The notes below the pieces were generated by a model. The model made no database searches and was not told the DNA's origin. It worked only from the letters and a program-made list of their open reading frames with translations. A DNA stretch of 64,000 bases from JABWAN01 sp041918175 (GTDB lineage: Bacteria; Zhuqueibacterota; Zhuqueibacteria; Zhuqueibacterales; Zhuqueibacteraceae), in contig JAYRWE010000080.1 of assembly GCA_041918175.1 (NCBI GenBank), positions 62,001 to 126,000 on the forward strand, in the 5' to 3' direction. Of the stretch, positions 26,135-34,663 are shown one piece after another; the first letter of the stretch is position 1; each line of letters starts with the position of its first letter. The position numbers and the translations under genes are program-made.

Positions 26135-26482
26135 TCAACTCCCGCGGTAGGTGGAATAGCCAAACGGGCTCAACAGCAGCGGCACGTGATAATGTTGCTC
26201 GGGGTGCGTGATCTCAAAAGTAATGCTCACGAAAGGATAAAAACTTTCCACTTCCTGTCGGCGAAAATAACTGCCGGTGTCAAACGTCATTTGATACAAC
26301 CCAATCGCAAGTTGAAAATCCGGCGGGAGCAAATTCATAATGCGACCGTCGTCGTTCGTTTGTCCGATGGCAAGCTCTTGCCACGCGCTATTCGCATCGC
26401 GCTGCGCAAGCTTGACTGCAATGCCGCTCGCAGGCCGGCCTTGCGCCGTATCTAAAACATGCGTTGTAATTGGGCTCTTCAT
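26135..26482 (-). CDS. pucM: 5-hydroxyisourate hydrolase (transthyretin-like)
   Basis: This 115-residue protein is full length for HIUase and hydrolyses 5-hydroxyisourate, the product of uricase. The N-terminal ITTHVLDTAQGRPASGI and the C-terminal HYHVPLLLSPFGYSTYRGS are the two family signatures, and the terminal YRGS tetrapeptide that forms the active site is intact. It lacks a signal peptide, so it is cytoplasmic like uricase. It lies 30 bases downstream of the TfoX-like gene on the same strand. Confidence 0.95.
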   Translation of the reverse strand: MKSPITTHVLDTAQGRPASGIAVKLAQRDANSAWQELAIGQTNDDGRIMNLLPPDFQLAIGLYQMTFDTGSYFRRQEVESFYPFVSITFEITHPEQHYHVPLLLSPFGYSTYRGS

Positions 26483-26511
26483 CTTTTCGTTCTCTGTTTA
26501 CTGGTGGCTGA

Positions 26512-26850
26512 TCACTTCTTCGCAGGCAGCGAGCTAACGAACTTCAATCCTCGCTCCACCCACGCGCGCAATGCCGCGTCGTTCGCCACGCCTTTCGCAT
26601 CAATATAAACCATCCCCTTCATCGGCTTGCCGGTAAAATCCATCGGGCGCGCATGCGGTTGCGCCAATGCCTCCGCGTGTTGCTCCGGTCCGACGCGCAC
26701 CATGAGTTCGTTGCCGACAATGCCGCAGCACATATGGCCGTTGACCATGAAAGCCAAACCACCGAACATTTTCTTTTCTTGCACGTCGGCGCGTTTGTGC
26801 AGTTGCTTGCGCACGCGTTCGGCAAGCGTGTTGTCAAATGCCATACTCAT
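26512..26850 (-). CDS. TfoX N-terminal domain family protein
   Basis: This 112-residue protein consists of only the TfoX N-terminal domain, recognised by VQEKKMFGGLAFMVNGHMCCGI, then LMVRVGP and MDFTGKPMKGMVYID. Full TfoX proteins regulate competence, but stand-alone N domains are widespread and their function is unknown, so competence should not be inferred. It lies upstream of the HIUase gene with a 29-base gap and may share a transcript. Confidence 0.85.
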   Translation of the reverse strand: MSMAFDNTLAERVRKQLHKRADVQEKKMFGGLAFMVNGHMCCGIVGNELMVRVGPEQHAEALAQPHARPMDFTGKPMKGMVYIDAKGVANDAALRAWVERGLKFVSSLPAKK

Positions 26851-27042
26851 TTCCTCTCATGAAGTTTGCAAAGAAGCGGTGTGGGTTCAAGCATGAGCGA
26901 CATTTTCGCACCTCAGGAGAAATTGCCTTCTGCTGTTCCTTCAAAGCCGGATGCGCTGGATGACTAACGGTAGGGAAATGCGTTCAACCGAAATAATGAT
27001 AACCAACCCACGCGCTCGAAGCAAGCGCAAAGACGCCGAACG

Positions 27043-27126
27043 TTTATCGAGAATCGCTTCGCGCCCTTTCGGTGAGAGCCACGCAATTTTCACGTGACCC
27101 GATTTTGGAAAGTAGATGTTCTTCCC
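27043..27126 (-). pseudogene. Possible remnant of a Crp-like cyclic-nucleotide-binding domain
   Basis: A minus-strand frame contains IYFPKSGHVKIAWLSPKGRE followed by AIL. This resembles the beta-roll stretch of Crp/Fnr-type domains, usually written I-F-x-x-x-x-G-x-V-K-x-x-x-x-S-x-x-G-K-E-A. Nothing before or after it in this frame continues the domain. The match is short, so it could be chance. Confidence 0.3.
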
Positions 27127-27227
27127 ACAATTATTTCCCCAAGCCCGCGCGAGGCCTGTAAGCAGTTCTCGTTTCCTGCGACAAAAGAAAAAATGGTTTG
27201 CTCTAACTTTTATGAATGGAGAGAACA

Positions 27228-28937
27228 ATGTACTATCGTATCCTTTTTTCTTGCGTCATTATTGTAGCGGCGTTGAGCCTGGCAAAAGTTGCCGCTCTCG
27301 CACAAACTTCCGCGGACACGCCCAAGGGCGCGCCCGAGGCGACCATCAATCTTGCCACACAAGAAGGCGCGCAACTCGTCAAAGGCGAATGGCGCTACAG
27401 CGACACGAAAATTATTGAAGTCGATTTCAAAGGCCCCGGCGCCGACAATCAACCAACGGGCGCGGCGGTGAAGACGTATGATTACACGCCGCATGCGGGC
27501 GGCGCTGATTTTGACGACGCGCAATGGCAAGTGATTGCGCCGAACACGCTCAATGCGCGCCGCGGCAACGGCAAGTTGAGTTTCAATTGGTATCGCATCA
27601 AACTCACTATTCCCAAGCGCATCGAAAATTTTGAGACGCGCGGCGCAACGGCCGTGTTCGAAACCGCGCTTGATGATTATGCCGAAGTGTGGGTTGACGG
27701 CGAGCTTTCGCGCGCGCTCGGGCAGGAAGGCGGCTCGGTGATCAATGGTTGGAATGCAGCGAATCGCCTTGTGCTTGCTCGCAACGTGCAGCCCGGCCAG
27801 CAGATTCAACTCGCAGTGTTTGGCGCGAATGGGCCACTGTCGAATCCGCCCACGAATTTTATTTGGATGCGCTACGCGAAGTTGGAGTTTTATAAAAATG
27901 CAGCAGCAGTGCCGCTTGCGCTCACGCCCGCGGAAGTGAATGTCAATATCGTGCGCCTCGATCCCGCGATGGATGCCATCGTCGGCCCGAATCCGAAAAT
28001 TTTTAAATTGGCGGAGGGCTTCCAATTCACCGAAGGCCCGGCGTGGGTGCGCGAGGGAAAATATTTGCTCTTCAGCGATCCGAACAGCAACATCATTTAC
28101 AAGTATGCGCCGAACGGCAATAGCGCAGGCACGCTCGAAATTTTCCGCACGCCGAGCGGATACTCCGGCGCTGACATTGCCGAGTATCATCAACCCGGCT
28201 CGAACGGTTTGGCGCTTGATGCGCAAGGTCGATTGACGATCAACGAACACGGCAATCATCGCGTGTCGCGTTTGGAAAAAGACGGCAAGCTCACGGTGCT
28301 CGCGGATAACTACAAAGGCAAGCGCCTCAATAGCCCGAATGATTTGGTGTATCGCTCCGATGGCGCGTTGTTTTTCACTGATCCGCCGTTTGGTTTTCCC
28401 AAGCTCTATCAAGATGCACGCAAGGAGTTGAAGTTCAGCGGCGTCTATTCGCTTTATCAAGGCAAGCTGCAATTGCTCAACACAGAGTTGAGCGGGCCGA
28501 ACGGCATTGCGCTTTCTGCGGATGAAAAATATTTGTACGTGGGCAATTGGTACGACGCGAGCCTTTATACGAACGGAAAGCAAGACGAGAAGAAGGTTGT
28601 GGTGCTGCGCTTTGCAGTGAATGCCGACGCAACGCTTTCAAACGGCAAAGTCTTTTTTGATATGACGAGCGCGCAGGGCGAGGATGCGATTGACGGCATT
28701 AAAGTGGATCAACAAGGCAATCTGTATGTGTCCGGCCCCGGCGGCTTGTGGGTGATTTCGGCGGAGGGCAAACACCTCGGCACGATCAACGCGCCGAAAC
28801 ACATTCACAACATGGCGTGGGGCGAGGACGACAACCAAACGCTCTATCTTTGCGCGCGCAGCGGTTTGTATCGCATGCGCTTGAATGTCGCCGGCGCGGG
28901 TGCGTTCAGCAATGCGGCGTCCATGTCGTTGAAATAA
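27228..28937 (+). CDS. Secreted SMP-30/gluconolactonase-like protein with N-terminal jelly-roll domain
   Basis: This 569-residue protein has a signal peptide ending near AALAQ. Residues about 60-210 form a galactose-binding-like beta domain (AVFETALDDYAEVWVDGELS). The rest is an SMP-30/gluconolactonase six-blade propeller: GFQFTEGPAWVREGKYLLFSD, then LNSPNDLVYRSDGALFFTDPPFGF, LSGPNGIALSADEKYLYVG and DAIDGIKVDQQGNLYVSGPGG. The metal-binding glutamate, asparagine and aspartate typical of lactonases are in these motifs. Substrate is probably a sugar lactone or related ester, but that is inference. The ATG at 27228 has GGAGAG upstream. A strong hairpin terminator follows. Confidence 0.9.
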   Translation: MYYRILFSCVIIVAALSLAKVAALAQTSADTPKGAPEATINLATQEGAQLVKGEWRYSDTKIIEVDFKGPGADNQPTGAAVKTYDYTPHAGGADFDDAQWQVIAPNTLNARRGNGKLSFNWYRIKLTIPKRIENFETRGATAVFETALDDYAEVWVDGELSRALGQEGGSVINGWNAANRLVLARNVQPGQQIQLAVFGANGPLSNPPTNFIWMRYAKLEFYKNAAAVPLALTPAEVNVNIVRLDPAMDAIVGPNPKIFKLAEGFQFTEGPAWVREGKYLLFSDPNSNIIYKYAPNGNSAGTLEIFRTPSGYSGADIAEYHQPGSNGLALDAQGRLTINEHGNHRVSRLEKDGKLTVLADNYKGKRLNSPNDLVYRSDGALFFTDPPFGFPKLYQDARKELKFSGVYSLYQGKLQLLNTELSGPNGIALSADEKYLYVGNWYDASLYTNGKQDEKKVVVLRFAVNADATLSNGKVFFDMTSAQGEDAIDGIKVDQQGNLYVSGPGGLWVISAEGKHLGTINAPKHIHNMAWGEDDNQTLYLCARSGLYRMRLNVAGAGAFSNAASMSLK

Positions 28938-28990
28938 GTCATTTGCAACAGCGTTCAGCCGTGGTTGCGCCTTCGCGGAGCAAGAATGAA

Positions 28991-29022
28991 AAAAGCGCAT
29001 TAGCACAAACTAATGCGCTTTT
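28991..29022. terminator. Bidirectional hairpin terminator
   Basis: AAAAGCGCATTAG and CTAATGCGCTTTT form a perfect 13-bp stem with a 6-base loop. A/T runs occur on both sides, so it could end both the SMP-30-like gene and the convergent SDR gene. Confidence 0.85.
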
Positions 29023-29211
29023 CAATTTTCAACTCCCCTCACCTCATCTTCAAACCCAATATCAAGCCTCAAACACGCACGCTCGGTTGGGCTTGCCGCA
29101 AGCGTTTGCTGATTCGCAGTGCGCGTTAGATTTCTGCGCGGGAAAGTTCTCTGCGACTGTCTGAATTGCCATCGGCCTCATCTCTTCGTCACTCCCAAAC
29201 GCCCTCTGCCT

Positions 29212-30024
29212 TCATCGCATCACATTGCCGCCATCGACGACGAGCGTCTGGCCCGTGATGTAACCGCTCAACTCTGAAGCAAGAAACAAAATCGCGCCGG
29301 CGACTTCTTCGGGATTGCCCCAACGCCGGAGCGGCGCTTCGCGCGCGAGTTCGCGACGTTGTGCTTCGGATAGGTTCTCATACCAGCCGCTCGCAATGTT
29401 TCCTAACGCGACGGCGTTCACACGAATGTTGTGCGGACCATATTCGCGTGCGAGGTCGTGCGTCAATCCCAACAGCGCGGCTTTCGCTTCAGTATAAGGC
29501 GTGCCGCGATAGCCGGAAAGCGCGGGCGTGGAGCTGATGAACACGATATTGCCACGACGTTGCGGCAGCATCAACCGCAACGCATGCCGCGCGCAATCAC
29601 GCGCGCCTTCCAAATCCACGGCGCGCACGGTTTCAAACCATGTCTTTGCTTCATCGTTTTTCATTTCGTGCAACGGGGTGTGCCACACCTCCTGCACCAG
29701 CGGGTAACCCGCGTTGCAAACGAGAACGTCGAGGCGTTGCGCGCTCCATTCTGCGAGCTGCGCGAACATTGCTGCAACCTGCGCGCTGTCGGCAACATCA
29801 CCGGGCAATGCTAAGATTGGAACCTGATATTGTGCGTGCAATTCCGCTGCGAGGTGTTGGGTCGTCTCGTGCGCGCGTCCGTTGATCGCCACGCAAGCGC
29901 CGCATTGCGCAAACAAGTGCGCCATCATGAGGCCGCTGCCGCGTGTGCTGCCAGTGATGAATACCACAGCATCGCGTAAGCCGGGGAGCGCGAGGTCGCG
30001 GAAGAAGGGCGGGGTGATAGACAT
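29212..30024 (-). CDS. Short-chain dehydrogenase/reductase (SDR)
   Basis: This 270-residue protein is a classical SDR. The nucleotide-binding motif is TGSTRGSG (near residue 25), NAG appears as VCNAGYP, the catalytic serine is in FISSTPALSG, and the YxxxK pair is in YTEAKAAL. The C-terminal SGYITGQTLVVDGGNV is the usual end. It probably oxidises or reduces an alcohol/ketone with NAD(P); the substrate is unknown. It resembles FabG-type enzymes, but there are no fatty-acid genes nearby and the extra N-terminal residues (MSITPPFFRDLALPG) suggest an accessory dehydrogenase. Confidence 0.9.
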   Translation of the reverse strand: MSITPPFFRDLALPGLRDAVVFITGSTRGSGLMMAHLFAQCGACVAINGRAHETTQHLAAELHAQYQVPILALPGDVADSAQVAAMFAQLAEWSAQRLDVLVCNAGYPLVQEVWHTPLHEMKNDEAKTWFETVRAVDLEGARDCARHALRLMLPQRRGNIVFISSTPALSGYRGTPYTEAKAALLGLTHDLAREYGPHNIRVNAVALGNIASGWYENLSEAQRRELAREAPLRRWGNPEEVAGAILFLASELSGYITGQTLVVDGGNVMR

Positions 30025-30128
30025 GAGAGTTCGGGATAGAGGTCACGCAGCAAACGCGCGCACGCGTTACACCTTTGGCGCAGAATTTTTAATATGCTCG
30101 TTTCGGGTTAGAATTTCACTCCACTCAG

Positions 30129-30376
30129 TCATTCCCGTGAATGCGCATGCGCGTCAACCGAAGCGAATGATTCCCCCCTTGAGGGGGGCCAGGGGGGTGT
30201 TGGTCGATTGAAAAATGCCTTTTAAAATTGTTCACGTGACCAACATCCCCCTAAATCCCCCTTCAAAGAGGGACTTCTCTCGCGCTGCGCGCGTTCGGTT
30301 GACGCCTATGCGCGAATGCGGGAATCATTTTTTTTCAAATGCTTGTAGATGCCGGCTTTCGCGGGCATGACTTACC
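30129..30376. repeat. Nested repeat cluster
   Basis: An outer inverted pair (ATTCCCGTGAATGCGCATGC near 30131 and its diverged complement ending GCGGGAATCA near 30327) encloses a facing pair of the G/C-run repeat (30171-30203 and 30241-30275). A further partial unit (GATGCCGGCTTTCGCGGGCA, 30349-30368) follows. The 420-base gap between the SDR and thiol peroxidase genes therefore consists almost wholly of stacked repeats. Confidence 0.7.
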
Positions 30377-30399
30377 AAACGAACCGCAACGAGTATAGC

Positions 30400-30432
30400 A
30401 AAAAGAAACGGGCACGAACGTCTCCGTGCCCG
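30400..30432 (-). terminator. Rho-independent terminator of thiol peroxidase
   Basis: CGGGCAC (30409-30415) pairs with GTGCCCG (30426-30432). On the minus strand the stem is followed by TTTCTTTTT. It lies 12 bases past the tpx stop codon. Confidence 0.85.
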
Positions 30433-30444
30433 AGGGATTTCTGT

Positions 30445-30966
30445 CTACGCCGCGGCAGCCTTGATCGCAGCGAGCGCTTGTTCGTAATTCGGATGTTGTC
30501 CGATCTCCGGCACATATTCCACGTAGCTCACTTTGCCGCTTTTATCGACGACAAAGATCGTGCGCGAAAGAACACGCAGTTCCTTCACGAGCGTGCCATA
30601 GGCCAAGCCGAAGTTGGTATCGAGGTGATCGGCAAAAGTCTTCACGTTTTTCACGCCGGTGTTGCCGCACCAAATGCTTTGCGAGCACGGCAAATCTGTG
30701 CTGATGGTGAAGAACTGCGCGCGCTCGCCCAATGCACTCGCGGCGTCATTAAAGCGCTTGATCTCTGCGTCGCAAATGCCGGTGTTGACCGAAAGAATTG
30801 TAGAGATCAACGTCGGTTTGCCGCCGAAGTTATCGAAGCGCACGAGCTTCCAATCATTTGCCATCACGGTGAAGCCTGGAGCGTGATCGCCGACTTTGAG
30901 AGCGTTGCCGACAAGCGTGAGCGGGTTGCCGCCTAATGTCACTGCTGCTGCTCGTTCAACTGCCAT
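30445..30966 (-). CDS. tpx: Thiol peroxidase (Tpx family peroxiredoxin)
   Basis: This 173-residue protein reduces peroxides with a pair of cysteines. The peroxidatic cysteine is C65 in SVNTGICDAEIKRFN, and the resolving cysteine is C100 in SIWCG, with spacing typical of Tpx. A further cysteine (C94, in DLPCSQ) replaces the usual phenylalanine of the DLPFAQ motif, which is unusual so close to the resolving residue. The ATG at 30966 has AAGGAGC at good spacing; the frame from 30996 is a leader. It stands alone with its own terminator and is probably cytoplasmic or periplasmic without a signal peptide. Confidence 0.93.
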   Translation of the reverse strand: MAVERAAAVTLGGNPLTLVGNALKVGDHAPGFTVMANDWKLVRFDNFGGKPTLISTILSVNTGICDAEIKRFNDAASALGERAQFFTISTDLPCSQSIWCGNTGVKNVKTFADHLDTNFGLAYGTLVKELRVLSRTIFVVDKSGKVSYVEYVPEIGQHPNYEQALAAIKAAAA

Positions 30967-31122
30967 ATGTGCTCCTTGTAGTTCACGATTGACCATTCAA
31001 CTTGTTTGGGTTGCGATCTGCGGCCGCGCGAGGTAATCTTGCGCGTCCAAAATGCTTTCTCACTTCAGAAGCAATTTAAGATTTCGATAGTGTGAAGCAA
31101 GATTTTGTTTGAAGAGGAAAAA

Positions 31123-31983
31123 TCACTCCGGCGCTTCGGGGAGATTGCGCCAATCGATGAACTGGTTGCGCTGGAGCGGCTGGCACGTCGGGCAAAAAAA
31201 CGCATCATAGCCGAGCACGCCGGCGCGCCGAATTTTCGCACCGCATTTTGAACACGGCTGGTCTTTGCGATTGCGTACTTTCACGTGCTCGCGCACTTTC
31301 ACTTCGATGGGCTTGGCGGCGCGCTCGACTTCCGCGATGCCCCATTGCATGACTTCGATAATCGCGCGATAGAGTTTTTCGATTTCAGCTTCGTGCAGTT
31401 GATAGCAAAACGTTTTGGGATGAATGCCCGCGGCGAAGAGAATTTCATCCGCGTACGCGTTGCCGATACAACTCACCACGCTTTGGTCCATGATGAGCAC
31501 GCGCACTTGCTTGCGCGATTTTTTGAGTTGTGCTTTGAAATAGGCAAGCGTGAAATCCGCGGAGAGCAAGTCCGGGCCTTGCTCATGGAAACGAGGAATC
31601 TTTTTGTAATCGCTCTGCGCCGTGAGATACACTTTGCCCATCTTTTTGTCGTCGCTATAGTGCAATGCGTGTTTGCTCGCTTCGCAGTGCAAGGAGAGCG
31701 CGCACGCGGCCGGCGGCTTAGCCGGCGCTTCGGTCCAGTGAAAACGCCCGGCGAGCATGGGATGAATAACGAGCTCTTTGGCGCTCGAAAGGGCGAACGT
31801 TAAAAACGGGCCGTGGCGTTTGACGGCGTGAAATTCTGCGCCGCGCAGAGCTTCGGCGAAATCACCGGGCAACAGCATGCGCAACACGATTGGCTCTTGA
31901 ATTTCGACCGCTGAAATTTTCTCGCCGGGCAAATATTCATTGAGCTTTTTTTCGAGATGGATCAAATCGGGAAGCTCGGGCAT
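31123..31983 (-). CDS. Fpg/Nei family DNA glycosylase
   Basis: This 286-residue protein excises oxidised bases and nicks the abasic site. It begins MPELPDL, so the processed N-terminal proline nucleophile and following glutamate are present, which fixes the ATG at 31983. The helix-two-turn-helix region contains SVVSCIGNAYADEILFAAGIHP. The C-terminal zinc finger is CSKCGAKIRRAGVLGYDAFF ending CPTCQ. Whether it is MutM (8-oxoguanine) or Nei-like cannot be fixed; the long N-terminal domain and KRHGPFLTFAL loop are not those of classical MutM. GAGG lies upstream. Together with mutY at 61.5 kb it could serve oxidative-damage repair. Confidence 0.88.
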   Translation of the reverse strand: MPELPDLIHLEKKLNEYLPGEKISAVEIQEPIVLRMLLPGDFAEALRGAEFHAVKRHGPFLTFALSSAKELVIHPMLAGRFHWTEAPAKPPAACALSLHCEASKHALHYSDDKKMGKVYLTAQSDYKKIPRFHEQGPDLLSADFTLAYFKAQLKKSRKQVRVLIMDQSVVSCIGNAYADEILFAAGIHPKTFCYQLHEAEIEKLYRAIIEVMQWGIAEVERAAKPIEVKVREHVKVRNRKDQPCSKCGAKIRRAGVLGYDAFFCPTCQPLQRNQFIDWRNLPEAPE

Positions 31984-32171
31984 GATGGGCCTCGTTCGTG
32001 CAGAAAAGAAATTCACTTGGCGGAGGGATTTCTCGCAATGAAGATAATACGAATCGGGCTTCAAGCGCAAGCGTTCCGAGCGCGCAAGACGAAAGTCTTG
32101 CCTGTATGCTCGTGGTCTCCTACCTTTCTGCACTTTTCAATTTGCGACACGCAGCACGAAAACGATCTCAG

Positions 32172-32368
32172 TTGAACCTGAATTTTGCATTGGTGAAATC
32201 GCCAACCTCCGCCTGATGCTGAAGCATCAGGCTAAAAGGTGGAAGCGATCTAAAGATCGCTGATCACCCGTAGGGTGGTAGCCAACTTTAGTTGGCTTGC
32301 ATCTCCTAGCTTGATGATTCATCATCAGGCGAAGGGCGGCGCGAATGAAGTGCAAAATTCAGGTTGAA
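32172..32368. mobile_element. 197-bp MITE-like element made of consecutive hairpins
   Basis: Terminal inverted repeats of 18 bases (TTGAACCTGAATTTTGCA at 32172-32189 and TGCAAAATTCAGGTTGAA at 32351-32368) match at 17 positions. Between them are successive short palindromes with tiny loops: GCCTGATGCT/AGCATCAGGC, AGCGATCT/AGATCGCT, CACCC/GGGTG, AGCCAACT/AGTTGGCT and TGATGA/TCATCA. There is no open frame. It is probably a non-autonomous element; no second copy is visible in this window. Confidence 0.6.
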
Positions 32369-32421
32369 TGTATCGACGCAAGCGCTGCTTATTGTTTCGG
32401 AAGCTATGGCGGAGCAGTTCG

Positions 32422-32517
32422 AGTGGCGGCGGGATGCCATCGCTTTGAAGTCACTCTGCTTTGAAAAGATCACCTAGAGAAACAAGCGGAGACGACCCCT
32501 CGGTGAAGCAGCGACAA
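32422..32517 (+). ncRNA. Structured repeated leader element, copy 3 (diverged)
   Basis: About 60 of 95 positions match copies 1 and 2, and the paired segments are retained: TCGCT/AGCGA, GTC/GAC, and CTCTGCTT/AAGCGGAG. In the last stem a T faces G where a C would give a normal pair, so pairing is kept as a wobble. It lies 136 bases upstream of, and in line with, the subtilisin-like protease gene. Confidence 0.42.
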
Positions 32518-32653
32518 AACCAAAAAAGCAGTTTGAAGCTGTGACGAAGAAATTGCTCGGCCAAAAGACGTTTCGCAGGGAAGCACACTTCAACCCGCGC
32601 GAGAATAAATTTCGCGCGGAGCAAAAGCCCTTCATCTCTATCAGTCAAGGCAT

Positions 32654-34663
32654 ATGCACTCTCAACCTACTTTCTCGCTATGGCTCGTCGTCGCGCTGTT
32701 TTGTCTTCCCGCAAAAGTTTTTGCGCAAGACTTCACCATTTCCTCGCAAGAAAATTTTGTCGCGCGCTCGTCGTGGCAATTAAAAGTCAATACGGCCGTG
32801 CTGGAAGTGTTTTCGAATTTGCAAGAAGCTGAGCGGACGCGACCAACAACACGGGCGCATGCGGCTTGGGCAACATCGTGGGTGCAAGTTGATGCGACCG
32901 GGCGAATGCGTTTGGCGCTGCGCGTGCGCGAAGTTTTGCCGCAACTGTTGGCGCAGTTGCAAGCGCTAGCATTTGAGATTGAAGCCTCGACGCAACACTT
33001 GCAAGTTTCATCGCGGCATCATGTGGTTACGGGGTGGTTGCCTTTTGCGCAGCTTGCAAAGCTTGCTGCGCTGCCGGAAGTTTTTCATATTCGCCCGGTG
33101 GAGCGCCCGCTGACGCAAGTGGGCGAAGTGCTTACCGCGGGTGATACGATTCTTTCGGCGCATCACGCGCGTGCGAATTTCAACACGACAGGCGCGGGGC
33201 AAAAGGTAGGTGTGCTCTCCGACGGCGTGACGCATTTGAGCACGGCGCAGGCGAGTCAAGATTTGCCGGCTAGCGTGCAAGTGCTCAACAATCGCACGGG
33301 CGGCGACGAGGGCACGGCCTTGCTTGAAATTGTGCACGACCTCGCGCCGGGCGCGGATTTGGCGTTCGCAGACAATGGAGTGAGCGCCGCGGATTTCGCG
33401 CATAATATTCTCTTGCTGCGCGATGCGGGCGCGAAAATTATTTGCGACGACGTGCTCTATTTGCTCGAACCGGCGTTTGAAGACGGCCTGATTGCGCAAA
33501 CGGTGACGCAAGTTTCAACGAACGATGACATGATTTATGTTTCTGCCGCGGGGAATCACGAGCTTGATCATTATGAGGCCGAGTTCGTTTCCAACGACGG
33601 CGACGCGGTGCATGATTTCAACAACGCGCCGTTGGATGAAAGCATGAACGTCACGATTAACGCGGGGAGCACGCTGTTGCTCGTGTTGCAATGGAACAAT
33701 GCGTTCGGGCAGGCAGTGGACAACTACGATTTGTTCGTCTATGACACGGGCACGAACATTCTCGCGCGCAGCACGGATGTGCAAAACGGCGATGATGATC
33801 CGCTCGAGTTTCTCGAGTATCGCAACAATTTCTTTTTGCCGCGCACCGTGCAAATCGTGGTGACGAAAGTCAGCGGCGCGCATCGCCGCTTCAAACTTTA
33901 TACTTTTGGCAATGGCGTCACGCCTGCGCAATATGCGGGCGCGATGCCGGGAACGATTTATGGCCACGCCGCATCGACGTACGCGCTTGCGGTCGGCGCA
34001 ATTGCTGCGAATGACGCGGGCCACGACACGATTGAGCCGTTCAGCGCGCGCGGTCCGGCGCGGATTTATTCATATGATAATTCCGGTAATCCAATCGGCT
34101 TTGAAGAACGCGCGAAGCCGGACGTCATTGCGATTGACGGCGTGCAAACGAAAGTGGGGCAAGCCGGATTTTTCGCGAATCCATTTTTCGGCACCTCCGC
34201 GGCAGCGCCGCATGTTGCGGCGATTGCAGCGCTCATGCGCGCGCTCGCGCCGAATAAAGCGGCGAGTGAAATGAGCGCCGCGTTGCGCAACACGGCAGTG
34301 GATCTCGGCGAGATTGGTTTCGATTTCACTTATGGCTACGGTCGGGTTCATGCTCTCGCAGCGCTCGAAACGATGGCATGCGCGAGCGATGGCGACCTCA
34401 ATCGCGATCAAACGCTCACCCCGGGCGATGCGCTGTGCGCATTCAATCTGTATTTGACCGGCGGCACCGGGCCGAGCAATTGTGCGACGCATGCTCCCGC
34501 TTGCGCGCGTGCAATTGCGGATGTGAATTGCGATGGCGCCATCACGCCGGGCGATGCGTTGGCAATTTTTCAGCGCTATTTGCAAGGGCAAGCACCGGCC
34601 GCGTGTTTTGCGCGTAGCATTGTTGCGGCAAATGGTGGTTCCATCCTCCCCCAAACCAAATGA
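32654..34663 (+). CDS. Secreted subtilisin-like (S8) protease with C-terminal dockerin-like module
   Basis: This 669-residue protein has a signal peptide ending near KVFAQ and a propeptide-like region to about residue 160. The S8 core has the catalytic aspartate D190 (KVGVLSDGV), the oxyanion asparagine N301 (YVSAAGNHE) and the serine S515 (FFGTSAAAPHVAA). The position of the usual histidine in H-G-T is E219 in GGDEGTALLEIVHDLAPGA, so the triad would be Asp-Glu-Ser, or another residue serves. Residues 579-650 form a dockerin-like pair of calcium loops (DGDLNRDQTLTPGDAL and DVNCDGAITPGDALAIF). The same dockerin type occurs in the next gene. Copy 3 of the structured element precedes it. Confidence 0.85.
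   Translation: MHSQPTFSLWLVVALFCLPAKVFAQDFTISSQENFVARSSWQLKVNTAVLEVFSNLQEAERTRPTTRAHAAWATSWVQVDATGRMRLALRVREVLPQLLAQLQALAFEIEASTQHLQVSSRHHVVTGWLPFAQLAKLAALPEVFHIRPVERPLTQVGEVLTAGDTILSAHHARANFNTTGAGQKVGVLSDGVTHLSTAQASQDLPASVQVLNNRTGGDEGTALLEIVHDLAPGADLAFADNGVSAADFAHNILLLRDAGAKIICDDVLYLLEPAFEDGLIAQTVTQVSTNDDMIYVSAAGNHELDHYEAEFVSNDGDAVHDFNNAPLDESMNVTINAGSTLLLVLQWNNAFGQAVDNYDLFVYDTGTNILARSTDVQNGDDDPLEFLEYRNNFFLPRTVQIVVTKVSGAHRRFKLYTFGNGVTPAQYAGAMPGTIYGHAASTYALAVGAIAANDAGHDTIEPFSARGPARIYSYDNSGNPIGFEERAKPDVIAIDGVQTKVGQAGFFANPFFGTSAAAPHVAAIAALMRALAPNKAASEMSAALRNTAVDLGEIGFDFTYGYGRVHALAALETMACASDGDLNRDQTLTPGDALCAFNLYLTGGTGPSNCATHAPACARAIADVNCDGAITPGDALAIFQRYLQGQAPAACFARSIVAANGGSILPQTK

Noticed and set aside
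27210..28583. Minus-strand open frame of 457 codons opposite the SMP-30-like gene
   Set aside because: It mirrors the third-position bias of the real gene, has arginine/isoleucine-rich composition without motifs, and no ribosome site. The same applies to long opposite frames over gyrA (57059-58486), the CHAT gene (38840-40015), the propeller gene (21645-23063) and the M28 gene (9001-10098).
32205..32345. Possible tandem riboswitch in the hairpin array
   Set aside because: The hairpins are perfect DNA palindromes bounded by terminal inverted repeats, and the whole is not aligned with a start codon. A mobile element explains it better.
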